A stretch of DNA of 64,000 nt from Leptotrichia sp. HSP-536 (GCF_041199985.1 NZ_CP165647.1:620001-684000), one strand, 5' to 3'; counted from the first letter of the stretch, positions 10,033 to 19,343 are shown. The notes: generated by a model not told the origin, from the letters alone. A program made the numbers and translations.

Positions 10033-10629
10033 CTATTTTTTATTAAACATTTTTATACTTTCTGATTTTACGTAGAAAAATTCTTTTGCTGCTTTTTCTT
10101 CAAAAATATTATAATTTTTTTGTAATTCTATTATGGCTGATTTTAAGATTTCTCCTTTTCTAACTCGTTGGGAAATTCCATAAAATGCTCTTTCCAGAAA
10201 ATTGATGTTTTGATAACTTGACATTACTTTTTCAGATTTGAGCCATTGGAAAGTTCTTTTGAAGTTATCAGGGAAAAATTTTTCATTAGTTTTTATATTA
10301 TACAATATTTTGTTTTCAATATTATTAAGATTATCATTGAATAAACTATCAAAATTTTTAGATAAAAAGTGGTCAATGTACATATCCGACACAATTCCCT
10401 TAAAAATTCCAAATTTTTTCGTCAGCAATTCATTCAAAAAATTTTCATTCCTGTCAGAAATTTTATCAATTATTCTATGCAGAACAATCCCTTCTTTTAA
10501 TTCATCCGGAAGTTCAATTTTTTCCACTAATCCCTTATAAAAATCTCCAGCAAAATTTCCATATAATGTTTTTTTATTTTCTTTTTCATCAATTTCAAGC
10601 GAAATCAGTGAATGCGCTAAAAAATTCAT
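10033..10629 (-). CDS. ACP phosphodiesterase-family protein
   Basis: A 198-residue cytoplasmic protein with the hallmark start MNFLAHSLIS, then GNFAGDFYKG, VLHRIIDKISD and MYIDHFLSKNF. This order and spacing match the AcpH/DUF479 family, in which the conserved Asp and His residues bind metal and release 4'-phosphopantetheine from acyl carrier protein. The length is close to the E. coli enzyme (193 residues). The gene lies 11 nt downstream of the nitroreductase gene, so they are probably cotranscribed. Whether the Leptotrichia protein acts on ACP is inferred from the family only. Confidence 0.8.
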   Translation of the reverse strand: MNFLAHSLISLEIDEKENKKTLYGNFAGDFYKGLVEKIELPDELKEGIVLHRIIDKISDRNENFLNELLTKKFGIFKGIVSDMYIDHFLSKNFDSLFNDNLNNIENKILYNIKTNEKFFPDNFKRTFQWLKSEKVMSSYQNINFLERAFYGISQRVRKGEILKSAIIELQKNYNIFEEKAAKEFFYVKSESIKMFNKK

Positions 10630-10640
10630 AATTCTTCTTT

Positions 10641-11399
10641 CTATTCTTCTTCCAGTTTATCAGCAAATTTAAATCCTTGCTCTTCTAATTCTTTTTTCGA
10701 TTCATTGTAGAAATTTTCGTAAATTCTTACAATCATTTCCTTGTATGAAGGAAGTTGCGGCGTTCCATTTTCTTTACGCCATTCGTTTATATCCTTTTCG
10801 TGAAATTCTACAACTTCCTTAACCTTTTTTGCATCATATTTATCTTCAAATGCAAACGTATCTAGCGGAACTCTCGGTTTTACTCTTGTTAGCGGTCTTT
10901 CTGCAGGCACTCCAATCGTGCTTCCAATTAATGGAAAAACATATTTTGGTAATCCCAGCATTTTTATAATTTCTTTTGAATTTTTTCTAATCGCCCCAAT
11001 TACAGTAGTTCCATAACCAAGTGCAATAGCGGCTGTTTGCAGTGCATTTACCACAATTCCCGCATCTATAGCTCCAACTAGTATTCCATCAGCAGATAAG
11101 GGACCGATGTTTCTTTTTCCAACAGATTCCGCAGCATATACTCCACGATAAAAATCCATTACTACAAATACAAAAACGCTTGCTTCTGCAATATGCTTCT
11201 GTCCACCACATAATTCAGCAATTTTTTCCAATTTTTGCTTATCTCTAATTACAATTAATGAAGTTTGCTGTCCATTAACTGAATTTGCAGCTCTTTGCGC
11301 TGTATAAAGTATAGTTTGTAAATCTTTCTCTTTTATATTTTCTCCAGTAAATTCTCTTACAGAACGTCTATCTTGCAATTGTTTTATTGTTTCATTCAT
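10641..11399 (-). CDS. Nitroreductase family protein (NfrA/FRP-like flavin reductase)
   Basis: A 252-residue FMN-dependent oxidoreductase. The N-terminal DRRSVREFTG (residues 10-19) and the following NSVNGQQTSL are the FMN-binding signatures of the family, and the length fits the NADPH-type NfrA/Frp subgroup (about 245-250). A long C-terminal extension, residues 190-252, with FYNESKKELEEQGF is usual for that branch. It reduces nitro compounds, flavins or quinones with NAD(P)H; the natural substrate is not visible from sequence. A good promoter lies upstream at 11434-11462 and is divergent from that of the TonB-dependent receptor. Confidence 0.88.
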   Translation of the reverse strand: MNETIKQLQDRRSVREFTGENIKEKDLQTILYTAQRAANSVNGQQTSLIVIRDKQKLEKIAELCGGQKHIAEASVFVFVVMDFYRGVYAAESVGKRNIGPLSADGILVGAIDAGIVVNALQTAAIALGYGTTVIGAIRKNSKEIIKMLGLPKYVFPLIGSTIGVPAERPLTRVKPRVPLDTFAFEDKYDAKKVKEVVEFHEKDINEWRKENGTPQLPSYKEMIVRIYENFYNESKKELEEQGFKFADKLEEE

Positions 11400-11433
11400 T
11401 TTAAGCTCTCCTATTTTCCAGTTTATTCAACTA

Positions 11434-11462
11434 ATGTTACCACATTATATTTTTATTGTCAA
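11434..11462 (-). promoter_or_regulatory. Promoter of the nitroreductase operon
   Basis: Minus strand TTGACA (11457-11462), 17-nt spacer, TAACAT (11434-11439) preceded by TGG, an extended -10. It is 35 bp upstream of the nitroreductase start. Confidence 0.6.
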
Positions 11463-11486
11463 ACTGTCATCTTTTTTCAAAAAATA

Positions 11487-11515
11487 TTGACACACATAAT
11501 ATTTTATAGTAATAT
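11487..11515 (+). promoter_or_regulatory. Promoter of the TonB-dependent receptor gene
   Basis: TTGACA (11487-11492), 17-nt spacer, TAATAT (11510-11515). The region is divergent from the nitroreductase promoter. I do not see a convincing Fur box. Confidence 0.7.
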
Positions 11516-11582
11516 ATTTGTATAGTCAAAATATTTGGATATAATAAATAAATTATAAGATTACAGACATAAGGAGAAGAAT

Positions 11583-13670
11583 ATGCTAAAAAAATTAATG
11601 ATCTTAAGTTTAATTGCCGCTTCACTAATGGCATTTGGAGAAGAGAAAAATGATACATTTGATATAACGTTGGAAGAAACTGTAATAACAGGCATCAAAA
11701 ATGATGATATACAAAAAAGTGGACAAATCAAAAACACAACTGTCGTAACTTATCAGGATATTCACGATAAAGGGTACAATACTGTAGAAGAAGTGCTAAA
11801 ACATACGCCAGGCATAAATTTTGTAAATAATGGATTTGGATACATTGCAGATGTAAGAGGTCAGGGGGAGCAGGGAGCTACAAAAAATGTAAAAATTCTT
11901 GTGGATGGCACTCCTTTGAACATACTGGACACTTCGCATGCAATTTTGCCGCTAAACTCTATTGCGGTAGAAGATATTGAAAAAATAGAAATTGTCAATG
12001 GTGGAGGAACTGTACTTTACGGTGGAGGGACTACTGGTGGAGTAATTAACATAATTACGAAGAAAACTCAAGACGAGTTTATGAAAAGTAAAATCTACTA
12101 TCAGAACAGTTCATTTGATACGAACAAATACGGTATTGGAACAAGCATTAAATTTGCTGATAAATTTTTGTTGAATTTAGGGTATGAAGGTATTGACGGG
12201 AAAGGTTACAGATATAGAGATAAAAAAAATGGAAAAAACTTAAGAGGTGGATTTACATATGATATCACAGATAATCAAACTTTGAGCTTTAAGGCGACAA
12301 GATATGATGAAGATACGAAGGAATCCGATGGAATTAAAAAAGTTCAAATGGACAGAGATAGACGGCAAGATGGAGATACTTTGACTGATTCCAATTTAAA
12401 AAGGACTGAATTTAGCTTAAATTACGAAATTAAGCCAACTGACAATCTTGCCTTCTCACTTTTGGGATACAATCAAAAAACTGTTAGAAAATATGAGCAA
12501 AGTATTCCAGCAGAAAAAGCAAATCTTTCTGGAATGCGACCTGGTAATTCTCGACCTAATCCTGGTGGCGGTTCCAGACCTGGAGGGAATATGCCAAATT
12601 TTTCATCAGGACAAGTTCACATAACAAAAGGAGGATTTAAAGATACAAAAAATGGAATCGATTTAAAGGGAAAATATAATTATGGCCCTGGCGATATTAT
12701 TTTCGGATATGAATACATAAAAAATAAATCTTCCAGAAATGCTTATGGCGGACTATATATGTGGAGCCAAAAACTATCCTCAACTTCCAATATTGATATT
12801 GATATGGAAAAAGACACACATTCAGTCTTTATCCAGAATAAACATTCGTTCACAGATAAACTGGATGGAATCTTAGGCTACAGATACGAACATGCTGATT
12901 ATGATATTTACAGAACAGACGGAACAAATTCTGTCAATAATAAATCCAAAAAGAACAACAATGCCTATGAAGCAGGATTGAACTTTAAATATTCGGATAC
13001 TGGAAATGTTTATGCAAAATATGAAAAAGGTTACAGATCTCCATCTCCAGCTGAAATGGTAGACAAAACTCCTACTACAGGATATATTCTAAACAATTTA
13101 AAATCTGAAAAATACGATACTTATGAAATTGGTGTAAAAGATATACTTGGTCCATCATTTGTAAGTATTACAGGTTTTTATACAAAAAAAGATGATGAAA
13201 TTCTTAGAAATATGATAGGTCACGGTATTCACTGGACACACAGAAATTTACCCAAAACCGAAAGAAAAGGTATCGAACTGTTTGCCGAACAATATTTAGA
13301 ACCATTTCGAATAAATGAGTCAGTTTCTTACATAGATGCAAAAATAACGAAAGGAACTGATAAAGGTAAAAAAATACCGTATGTGTCAAGAATTAAAGCA
13401 ACTTTGGGAGCTAACTATGAAGTTGTAAAAGGACTGAATATAACAGCAGACTTAAATTACTTCTCTGATTCAGTAGATGAAAAATACGAAAAAATTAAGG
13501 CTTATTCTACAACAGATTTAGGAATGAACTATACTCACAAAACAGGTCTAGGACTTCAGGCGGGAATTAAAAACGTATTTGATAAAAAATACTATAGATA
13601 CAAAAACGGAGACAGCTATATTCCAGAAACTGAAAGAACTTACTATGTCGGTGTGAGCTATAACTTTTAG
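11583..13670 (+). CDS. TonB-dependent outer-membrane receptor
   Basis: A 695-residue outer-membrane protein. Residues 1-18 are a signal peptide. A plug domain follows (about 30-160) with the family sequences EEVLKHTPGINF, VRGQGEQG, ILVDGTPLN and IEKIEIVNGGGTVLYGGGTTGGVINIITKK-type end, the last being the conserved GG-rich motif. Residues 170-695 form the beta-barrel, ending in the YVGVSYNF motif with a terminal Phe. Such receptors import siderophores, haem, cobalamin or metals using TonB-ExbB-ExbD energy; exbB/exbD are at 62926-64000, but no tonB is in the window. The substrate is not clear. Residues roughly 315-340 form an odd Gly/Pro/Arg/Met/Asn-rich extracellular loop. It has its own promoter and terminator, so it is probably monocistronic. 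Confidence 0.92.
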   Translation: MLKKLMILSLIAASLMAFGEEKNDTFDITLEETVITGIKNDDIQKSGQIKNTTVVTYQDIHDKGYNTVEEVLKHTPGINFVNNGFGYIADVRGQGEQGATKNVKILVDGTPLNILDTSHAILPLNSIAVEDIEKIEIVNGGGTVLYGGGTTGGVINIITKKTQDEFMKSKIYYQNSSFDTNKYGIGTSIKFADKFLLNLGYEGIDGKGYRYRDKKNGKNLRGGFTYDITDNQTLSFKATRYDEDTKESDGIKKVQMDRDRRQDGDTLTDSNLKRTEFSLNYEIKPTDNLAFSLLGYNQKTVRKYEQSIPAEKANLSGMRPGNSRPNPGGGSRPGGNMPNFSSGQVHITKGGFKDTKNGIDLKGKYNYGPGDIIFGYEYIKNKSSRNAYGGLYMWSQKLSSTSNIDIDMEKDTHSVFIQNKHSFTDKLDGILGYRYEHADYDIYRTDGTNSVNNKSKKNNNAYEAGLNFKYSDTGNVYAKYEKGYRSPSPAEMVDKTPTTGYILNNLKSEKYDTYEIGVKDILGPSFVSITGFYTKKDDEILRNMIGHGIHWTHRNLPKTERKGIELFAEQYLEPFRINESVSYIDAKITKGTDKGKKIPYVSRIKATLGANYEVVKGLNITADLNYFSDSVDEKYEKIKAYSTTDLGMNYTHKTGLGLQAGIKNVFDKKYYRYKNGDSYIPETERTYYVGVSYNF

Positions 13671-13697
13671 AAAATAAATTTTAATAAAAAGTGCAGT

Positions 13698-13738
13698 CAG
13701 ACAATTGTTAAAAAAAATTGTTTGGTTGTATTTTTTTA
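13698..13738 (+). terminator. Terminator of the TonB-dependent receptor gene
   Basis: CAGACAATT and AATTGTTTG pair over 9 bp with one G-U around an A-rich loop, followed by a U-run at 13731-13737. Confidence 0.7.
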
Positions 13739-13824
13739 GTTAAAATCATGAAATGAAAAAAAATAAAAATGAAGATAATTTATTTAATTTTATCAGTTCA
13801 CTCTTAAAGGAGTTAATGTATAGT

Positions 13825-13853
13825 TTGACATCAAAGTATTTCAAGTGTATAAT
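13825..13853 (+). promoter_or_regulatory. Full-consensus promoter of the Sel1/TPR gene
   Basis: Perfect TTGACA (13825-13830), 17-nt spacer, perfect TATAAT (13848-13853). Transcription should start near 13860. An in-frame GTG at 13845 therefore cannot be the start codon of the gene downstream. Confidence 0.8.
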
Positions 13854-13886
13854 TTCAAAAAAATAAAAAAGAAAGATGGAAGAAAA

Positions 13887-15164
13887 ATGAAAAATTATTT
13901 AAAGGGGATAAATCAAAGGATTGGGAATATTTTTGTGAATATTCGAACTTTGGAGGAATTGGAAAGGAAAACTGGATATACTGTGGATGAAGAGGGGAAT
14001 ATTCTGGAATATAATAAAAATTTGAAAAAAGTGGAAAACTTTATAAAAAATGGAGAATTTGCTAAAGCAAAAAAAATTCTGAAAAAAATGAGAAAACTTC
14101 ATCGAATGGGATATTATGAACTTGGAAAATATTATTATTTTTGTGAAGGAAATTTAAGCAAGGCTGAAAGCAATCTATACATTGCATTTGAGAATGGAAT
14201 TATAAAAGCTGGATATTATCTAGGCTTGCTGGAAGAAAAAAGCGGAAATATGAATCTGGCTCGAAACTGGTACGTCACAAGCTTTAACTTTTCCGAACAG
14301 TCTATTATGAAACTATTTTACATTGCAATTATGGAACAAAACTTCTGGACAATTGACGGATATTTCTACTATATTTTACAATACGGCGAAAATGCCAAAA
14401 ATCTCTATGAATTTGCAAAATATTACTTCTGGGGCAAAAATTTTGAAAAAATTAAGGAAATTCAGAATAAGTTGACAAGTAGAAGTCATATTTTATATTT
14501 GACAAAAGAAATTTTACACAACATCGAGTGTATGCTTGGAGATGAAAAAGACAAAGAATATATAAAATGTGCAGAAAATGCTAAAATTCTTGAATTACAA
14601 AAAGATTTTAATGCAGAATTTCTTTATAAAAAATCGGCTGAATACAATGAATATGGAAATGTGAGACTCGCTAAATTTTACGGAAAATTTGCAAAATCTG
14701 ATAAATATGAAAAACTGGAAAAAATTTTTAAAAATAATTTTTTGAAGCAAATACGCTCAGAAGCATCTTATCAGCTTGGAAAATACAACGAATACCATAA
14801 CAATCTTTATGATGCAATAAATTGGTACGAAATATCTGCAAAAAATGAAAATTATAAATCTTTTTATAAACTTTCAAAACTGCAGAACAAAAAATTTCCA
14901 GAAAAAGAAACAACTTTACAAAATGATTATTTTAAATATTTAAAAAATTCCGCAGATTTAGGTTATGCACAGGCAATGATTGAAATGGCACTTGCTAAAA
15001 ACTTAAATAGTCTGAAAAGTTTTGAAATGGCAGAAAAAATTTTAGGACAAAATAACATTTTTGAATTAACACAGGCAATATCAAATGAGGCGAAAATGAT
15101 TTATTTTGGAAATGAAATTAAGGAAATTTTGGAAATATGCTATGAAGAAAATAATTTTAGGTAA
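13887..15164 (+). CDS. Sel1/TPR-like repeat protein of unknown function
   Basis: A 425-residue soluble protein from the ATG at 13887. That start is chosen because the promoter's -10 box overlaps an upstream in-frame GTG. The sequence consists of helical hairpins with repeated patterns such as LGKYYYFCEGNLSKAESNLYIA, YLGLLEEKSGNMNLARNWY and YQLGKYNEYHNNLYDAINWYEISA, which match the Sel1/TPR consensus of small-large-small aromatic spacing. It has no signal peptide and no membrane segment, so it is probably cytoplasmic and binds other proteins. It is unusually rich in Lys, Asn, Tyr and Glu. It stands alone between its own consensus promoter and a shared terminator. No partner or role can be read from context. 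Confidence 0.75.
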   Translation: MKNYLKGINQRIGNIFVNIRTLEELERKTGYTVDEEGNILEYNKNLKKVENFIKNGEFAKAKKILKKMRKLHRMGYYELGKYYYFCEGNLSKAESNLYIAFENGIIKAGYYLGLLEEKSGNMNLARNWYVTSFNFSEQSIMKLFYIAIMEQNFWTIDGYFYYILQYGENAKNLYEFAKYYFWGKNFEKIKEIQNKLTSRSHILYLTKEILHNIECMLGDEKDKEYIKCAENAKILELQKDFNAEFLYKKSAEYNEYGNVRLAKFYGKFAKSDKYEKLEKIFKNNFLKQIRSEASYQLGKYNEYHNNLYDAINWYEISAKNENYKSFYKLSKLQNKKFPEKETTLQNDYFKYLKNSADLGYAQAMIEMALAKNLNSLKSFEMAEKILGQNNIFELTQAISNEAKMIYFGNEIKEILEICYEENNFR

Positions 15165-15171
15165 AAATAAA

Positions 15172-15210
15172 AAACCGCTTTATTTGAGTAATTCATTTAA
15201 AACGGTTTTT
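15172..15210. terminator. Bidirectional terminator between the Sel1/TPR gene and fruA
   Basis: AAACCG...CGGTTT with additional TTTA/TAAA pairing encloses a short loop. A-runs on the left and T-runs on the right let it terminate transcripts from both converging genes. Confidence 0.7.
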
Positions 15211-15265
15211 TTATATTGATTTATTTAATCATCAAATCAAATTTATATATTTTGAAATAAAAATA

Positions 15266-17200
15266 CTAATTTTCCTGTTTAATAGCAGGTTTTAAGAACC
15301 CTAACACAAATGCTGCAGCAATACTTCCAATAACAACTGCTAGTAAGTATAATAAGAAATTATTACTTAATGCCATTACTAGAATTCCACCATGAGGTGC
15401 AGGGATTTTTATACTAAATAGGCCTGTTAACGCTCCTGCTATTGCTGATCCGATAACACTTGCTGGAATAACTCTTGTTGGATCTGCCGCTGCATAAGGA
15501 ATCGCACCTTCTGTAATGAATGAGAATCCCATAATGTAGTTTGTAAGTCCAGCTTCTCTTTCTTCTGCTGTAAATTTATTTTTAAAGAGTGTTGAAGCCA
15601 ATGCAATTGCGATTGGAGGAACCATTCCACCAGCCATAACTGCTGCCATCGGTAAACTTCCGCCTGAAGTCATTGTAGCTGCTAGCGTACCAGAACCAAA
15701 TACGTAAGCCGCTTTATTTACTGGACCTCCCATATCAATAGCCATCATTCCGCCAAGAACTGCTCCCAGTAAAACTGCACTTGAACCTGACATTCCATTT
15801 AACCAGTTATTTAAAGCATTGTTAATTATTGAAGCAAATGGATTTATTACAAGCACCATTCCCACTCCTGTAATTAATACTGACAATACTGGATACAATA
15901 GAATCATTTTCAGACCATTTAAAGATCTTGGCATTCCAGATAAACCTTTTACTAATCCTTTTACAACATATCCTGCAAGAAATCCACCAAGCAACGCACC
16001 AATAAACCCAGAACCACCAGCAGTTGCAATTGCTCCTGCAACTAATCCTGCCGAAAGTGCCGCTCTCTCACTAATACTGTAAGCAATGTATCCAGCTAAA
16101 ACTGGTACAAACAATCCAAACGCTTGTCCACCAATATCTTTTAACATTTTAGCCAAAGGTGCTTTTGAACCGTATTCTGCTCCAGCTCCACCATTACCAG
16201 ACAATGTATCTACTAAAAATGCCAATGCTATCAATATTCCACCACTTATAACTAACGGAAGCATATATGAAACTCCACTTAACAGGTGTTTATAAAGTCC
16301 TTTTTTCTCAGATGAAGCTGATTCTGAAGAAGCTGTAGAAGAACCGCTTGCGTGGAAAATAGGAGCTTTTCCATCTAAAACTTGTTGAATTAATGCTTTT
16401 GCATTATTAATTCCTTCTTTTGCCTCTACTTGAATTAAAGGTTTTCCATCAAATCTGTCAACTTCAATGTTTCTGTTAATTGCTAAAATTACACCTTTTG
16501 CTTCTTTTATATCTTCAGTTGTCAAAATATCTTTTCTTCCATCAGCACCGTTTGTTTCTACTTTAATTTTTACTCCCATTTCTTCCGCTGCTTTTTTAAG
16601 TGCCGCCGCTGCCATATATGTATGAGCAATTCCTGTTGGACAAGCTGTTGCCGCAATTATGTAAGGTGCATCTCCTGATGCTGCTGGGATTGTTGTTTCA
16701 GCTGATTTTTCTTCTTTTTTCTGAACATTTTCTTCAGGGAATTTTTCAGCTTCTGTCTTGTTAATAATTTCTATTATTTCATCAGATGTTGCCGCATTTT
16801 CAAGAGCTTCCTTAAAGTCATCATCCAGTAATAATTGTGATAATCTTGCAAGTGTCTCAATATGCGTGTTATTTGCACCGTCTGGAGCTGCAATCATAAA
16901 GAATAGTGTCGCAGGTTCACCATCCAATGAATCATAGTCAATTCCTTCAGGCTTTCTTCCCATCGCAAGTGCAGGTTTTTTTACAAATTTTGTTTTTGCA
17001 TGCGGAATTGCAATTCCTTCACCGATCCCAGTCGAACTTTGCTCTTCCCTTGCCATTAATGCTTTAACATAACCGTCATAATCGTTTAAAACACCTGTTT
17101 TTTCATGTAATCTAGCAAGTTCCTTAATAATGTCTACTTTATTTGTAGATTTTACATCCAGATTTATTCTGTCCTTAATCAGTAAATCTGATATTTTCAT
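15266..17200 (-). CDS. fruA: PTS fructose transporter subunit IIABC
   Basis: A 644-residue membrane protein that imports fructose and phosphorylates it to fructose-1-phosphate. Domains in order: EIIA of the mannitol/fructose type at 1-150, with the phospho-His in GIAIPHAKT at residue 67; a charged linker to about 175; EIIB-fructose at 178-280 with the phospho-Cys in AATACPTGIAHT at residue 187; and a hydrophobic EIIC domain from about 300 to the end, with several Gly-rich transmembrane segments. All active residues are present and the length is normal for FruA-type fusions. It lies downstream of fruK in the same direction (135-nt gap), the usual fructose operon without a linked regulator. A bidirectional terminator follows. 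Confidence 0.95.
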   Translation of the reverse strand: MKISDLLIKDRINLDVKSTNKVDIIKELARLHEKTGVLNDYDGYVKALMAREEQSSTGIGEGIAIPHAKTKFVKKPALAMGRKPEGIDYDSLDGEPATLFFMIAAPDGANNTHIETLARLSQLLLDDDFKEALENAATSDEIIEIINKTEAEKFPEENVQKKEEKSAETTIPAASGDAPYIIAATACPTGIAHTYMAAAALKKAAEEMGVKIKVETNGADGRKDILTTEDIKEAKGVILAINRNIEVDRFDGKPLIQVEAKEGINNAKALIQQVLDGKAPIFHASGSSTASSESASSEKKGLYKHLLSGVSYMLPLVISGGILIALAFLVDTLSGNGGAGAEYGSKAPLAKMLKDIGGQAFGLFVPVLAGYIAYSISERAALSAGLVAGAIATAGGSGFIGALLGGFLAGYVVKGLVKGLSGMPRSLNGLKMILLYPVLSVLITGVGMVLVINPFASIINNALNNWLNGMSGSSAVLLGAVLGGMMAIDMGGPVNKAAYVFGSGTLAATMTSGGSLPMAAVMAGGMVPPIAIALASTLFKNKFTAEEREAGLTNYIMGFSFITEGAIPYAAADPTRVIPASVIGSAIAGALTGLFSIKIPAPHGGILVMALSNNFLLYLLAVVIGSIAAAFVLGFLKPAIKQEN

Positions 17201-17260
17201 CTTTACACCATCCTTATTTATTTTATTTTTTTAGATTTATTTTTTGCCATAGTAAAACTA

Positions 17261-17317
17261 CTTTAAAACTCGATTCAAAAATCATAACTATTTTATTCAA
17301 ATTAAAATTTAATTTTC
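17261..17317. repeat. AT-rich repeat copy in the fruK-fruA gap
   Basis: About 55 bp similar to 35698-35755 in the speD leader, including an exact 15-mer ACTATTTTATTCAAA at 17287-17301 and 35726-35740. Both copies also contain TTTAAA-TCGA-CA-AAA upstream of it. Possibly a small dispersed repeat. Confidence 0.4.
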
Positions 17318-17335
17318 GTTAATACAAGTCTATTT

Positions 17336-18253
17336 TTAGAAAGTTTCCTTTGAAATCTCAATTTCATCATACAATTTGTTTACCAAATCTTTTTCTGCAA
17401 GTCCATAAGAATACGCTGTCGCACTTCCTGAAGCAACTGCAAGTCTAAATGAATCTTCTGGAGAAAGACCTTTTACAAATCCAGCGATAAATCCTGCAAC
17501 CATTGAATCTCCCGCTCCGATTGAGTTAATCAGCTGTCCTTTTGGAACTGATGCTTCCAGCACAAAGTCTTTATTTACAAGCAATGCACCTTCACCACCT
17601 CTGGAAAGAATAACATTTTTTACACCCTTATCCAAAAAGAATTTACATTTTTCTACAATTTCAGCCTTTGTTTCTAATTTTTCATTAAACATTTCTCTTA
17701 GTTCATGAATATTTGGCTTAACAAAAAGATTGTTATGAATATTGTCCTGTAATAAATTTCCTCTTGTATCAAGTACAATTTCCACGTCAGCTTTTACATT
17801 TTCAGATAGCTCTTTGTAAATTTTACTGCTGATTGAAGCTGGGACACTTCCTGAAAATACAAGTATGTCTCCGTCTTTTAAATCAGAAATTTTGTTAATT
17901 AATTCCTGTAATTTCTCAGCTGTAATTTCTGGTGAAACTCCTGTAAGTTCAGTTTCCTTATCGTTACCATTAATTTTTACATTAATTCTAGTATTTCCTT
18001 CAAGTTCCACAAATTCAGATTTGATATTATCCTTTTTTAGATCCCTGATAATAAAATCTCCAACAAATCCTGCAACAAATCCAATTGCTGTAGATTCCAC
18101 ATCCAAATTTTTCAGTACCTTTGAAACATTAATTCCTTTTCCACCCGCTCTATAATTTACTTTATGAGCAAGATTCAAATGTTCAGCCTGCAAATCGTCC
18201 TTAAGATACATGTCATAATCCAACGCTGGATTCAATGTCAATGTGTAAATCAT
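17336..18253 (-). CDS. fruK: 1-phosphofructokinase
   Basis: A 305-residue PfkB-family kinase that phosphorylates fructose-1-phosphate, the product of FruA, to fructose-1,6-bisphosphate. The start is the ATG at 18253 (MIYTLTLNPALDYDMYL), because the in-frame TTG 15 nt upstream overlaps the AGGAGG ribosome-binding site. The conserved ends are present: NPALD near the N-terminus, GGKGINVSKVLKNL for substrate binding, and the C-terminal GAGDSMVAGF with the catalytic Asp. Length is standard. It is the first gene of a two-gene operon with fruA and has a promoter at 18307-18335. Confidence 0.95.
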   Translation of the reverse strand: MIYTLTLNPALDYDMYLKDDLQAEHLNLAHKVNYRAGGKGINVSKVLKNLDVESTAIGFVAGFVGDFIIRDLKKDNIKSEFVELEGNTRINVKINGNDKETELTGVSPEITAEKLQELINKISDLKDGDILVFSGSVPASISSKIYKELSENVKADVEIVLDTRGNLLQDNIHNNLFVKPNIHELREMFNEKLETKAEIVEKCKFFLDKGVKNVILSRGGEGALLVNKDFVLEASVPKGQLINSIGAGDSMVAGFIAGFVKGLSPEDSFRLAVASGSATAYSYGLAEKDLVNKLYDEIEISKETF

Positions 18254-18306
18254 CTTTTTCCTCCTCAAATCTAACTATATTTCTAAATATTATTTTCCGC
18301 TATATA

Positions 18307-18335
18307 TTTATAACATTAGAAAGTTTAAAAGTCAA
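18307..18335 (-). promoter_or_regulatory. Promoter of fruK-fruA
   Basis: Minus strand TTGACT (18330-18335), 17-nt spacer, TATAAA (18307-18312), about 50 nt upstream of the fruK start. I see no clear FruR operator. Confidence 0.6.
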
Positions 18336-18367
18336 ACATTATTAACAACATTTTCAATCTTTTAATA

Positions 18368-18395
18368 TTAAAAAAAGCTGGACTTTTTATCCAGC
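18368..18395 (-). terminator. Terminator after the SPFH gene
   Basis: Minus strand GCTGGA, loop TAAAAAG, TCCAGC, followed by seven U. It separates this operon from fruK. Confidence 0.85.
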
Positions 18396-18413
18396 GTTCC
18401 AATTTTATTCAAT

Positions 18414-19313
18414 TTATTTTTTATCTGTTTTCGAAAGCTCTGAAAATGCACTCACCATTCCAGCTAGATTTTGCAATTCGCTTGGAATAATGATTTTTGT
18501 AGCTTGTCCATCTGCAACTTTTTCAAAAGTTTCCATTCCTTTTAGTGATAATACTGCTTTTGTCGGTGCAGCTTCATTTAATAATCTTAATGCTTCTGCT
18601 TGTGCTTTTTGAACTGATAAAATAGCTTCTGCACGCCCTTCGGCTTCTTTTATCTGTTCTTCCTTTCTAGCTTCCGCCCTTAAAATCGCAGCTTGTTTTT
18701 CACCTTCTGCAACAAGTATTGCAGCTTCCCTTTTTGCCTGTGCTTCCAAAATATTTGCCCTTTTTTCACGCTCTGCCTTCATTTCCTTTTCCATTGCAAC
18801 ACGAATGTCGGCTGGTGGCAAAATACTTTTTAATTCCACACGATTTACTTTTATTCCCCATGGATCTGTCGCATCATCCAGTTCCTGACGCATTTTTGTA
18901 TTAATAATATCCCTTGAAGTCAAAGTCTGGTCAACTGTCATATCTCCAATAATATTTCTCAAAGTTGTAGCCGTTAAGTTTTCAATTGCTGAAAGCGGAC
19001 GTTCCACTCCATAAGTGTATAATTTTGGATCAGTTATTTGAAAATAAACAACTGTGTCAATTTGCATTGTGGCATTGTCTTTTGTAATGACTGGCTGAGG
19101 CGGAAAATCCACAACTTGTTCCTTTAACGACACGCTTCTTGCAACTCTATCAAAAAAAGGATTTAAAAAACTCAACCCAGAACTTAAGGACCTATCGTAT
19201 TTCCCTAGTCTTTCAATAATGAGTACTCGTGACTCTGGCACAATTTTTACTGCTTTTAAAATATAAATTAATGTAATTACAATAAGAACAACAACTAATG
19301 GTAAGAACAGCAT
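18414..19313 (-). CDS. SPFH/band-7 (stomatin-like) membrane protein
   Basis: A 299-residue protein with an N-terminal transmembrane segment (residues 3-22), an SPFH/PHB domain (about 22-180: VPESRVLIIERLGKYDR, NATMQIDTVVYFQITDP, LTSRDIINTKMRQELDD) and a long Ala/Glu/Arg-rich coiled coil (about 180-260: AEREKRANILEAQAKREA and similar). This is the QmcA/paraslipin arrangement. Such proteins form large membrane rings and organise lipid microdomains and proteases. It lies 30 nt downstream of an NfeD-family gene, the classic gene pair for this family, and the two probably work together. Confidence 0.92.
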   Translation of the reverse strand: MLFLPLVVVLIVITLIYILKAVKIVPESRVLIIERLGKYDRSLSSGLSFLNPFFDRVARSVSLKEQVVDFPPQPVITKDNATMQIDTVVYFQITDPKLYTYGVERPLSAIENLTATTLRNIIGDMTVDQTLTSRDIINTKMRQELDDATDPWGIKVNRVELKSILPPADIRVAMEKEMKAEREKRANILEAQAKREAAILVAEGEKQAAILRAEARKEEQIKEAEGRAEAILSVQKAQAEALRLLNEAAPTKAVLSLKGMETFEKVADGQATKIIIPSELQNLAGMVSAFSELSKTDKK

Positions 19314-19343
19314 AATGTTACCTCCTATATTTTCATTTTAAAA

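Noticed and set aside
11460..11582. Fur box upstream of the TonB-dependent receptor
   Set aside because: The region is AT-rich enough to give partial matches, but no convincing 19-bp inverted repeat is present.
13845..13886. GTG at 13845 as start of the Sel1/TPR gene
   Set aside because: It lies between the -35 and -10 boxes of a full-consensus promoter, so it would not be in the transcript; the ATG at 13887 is used.
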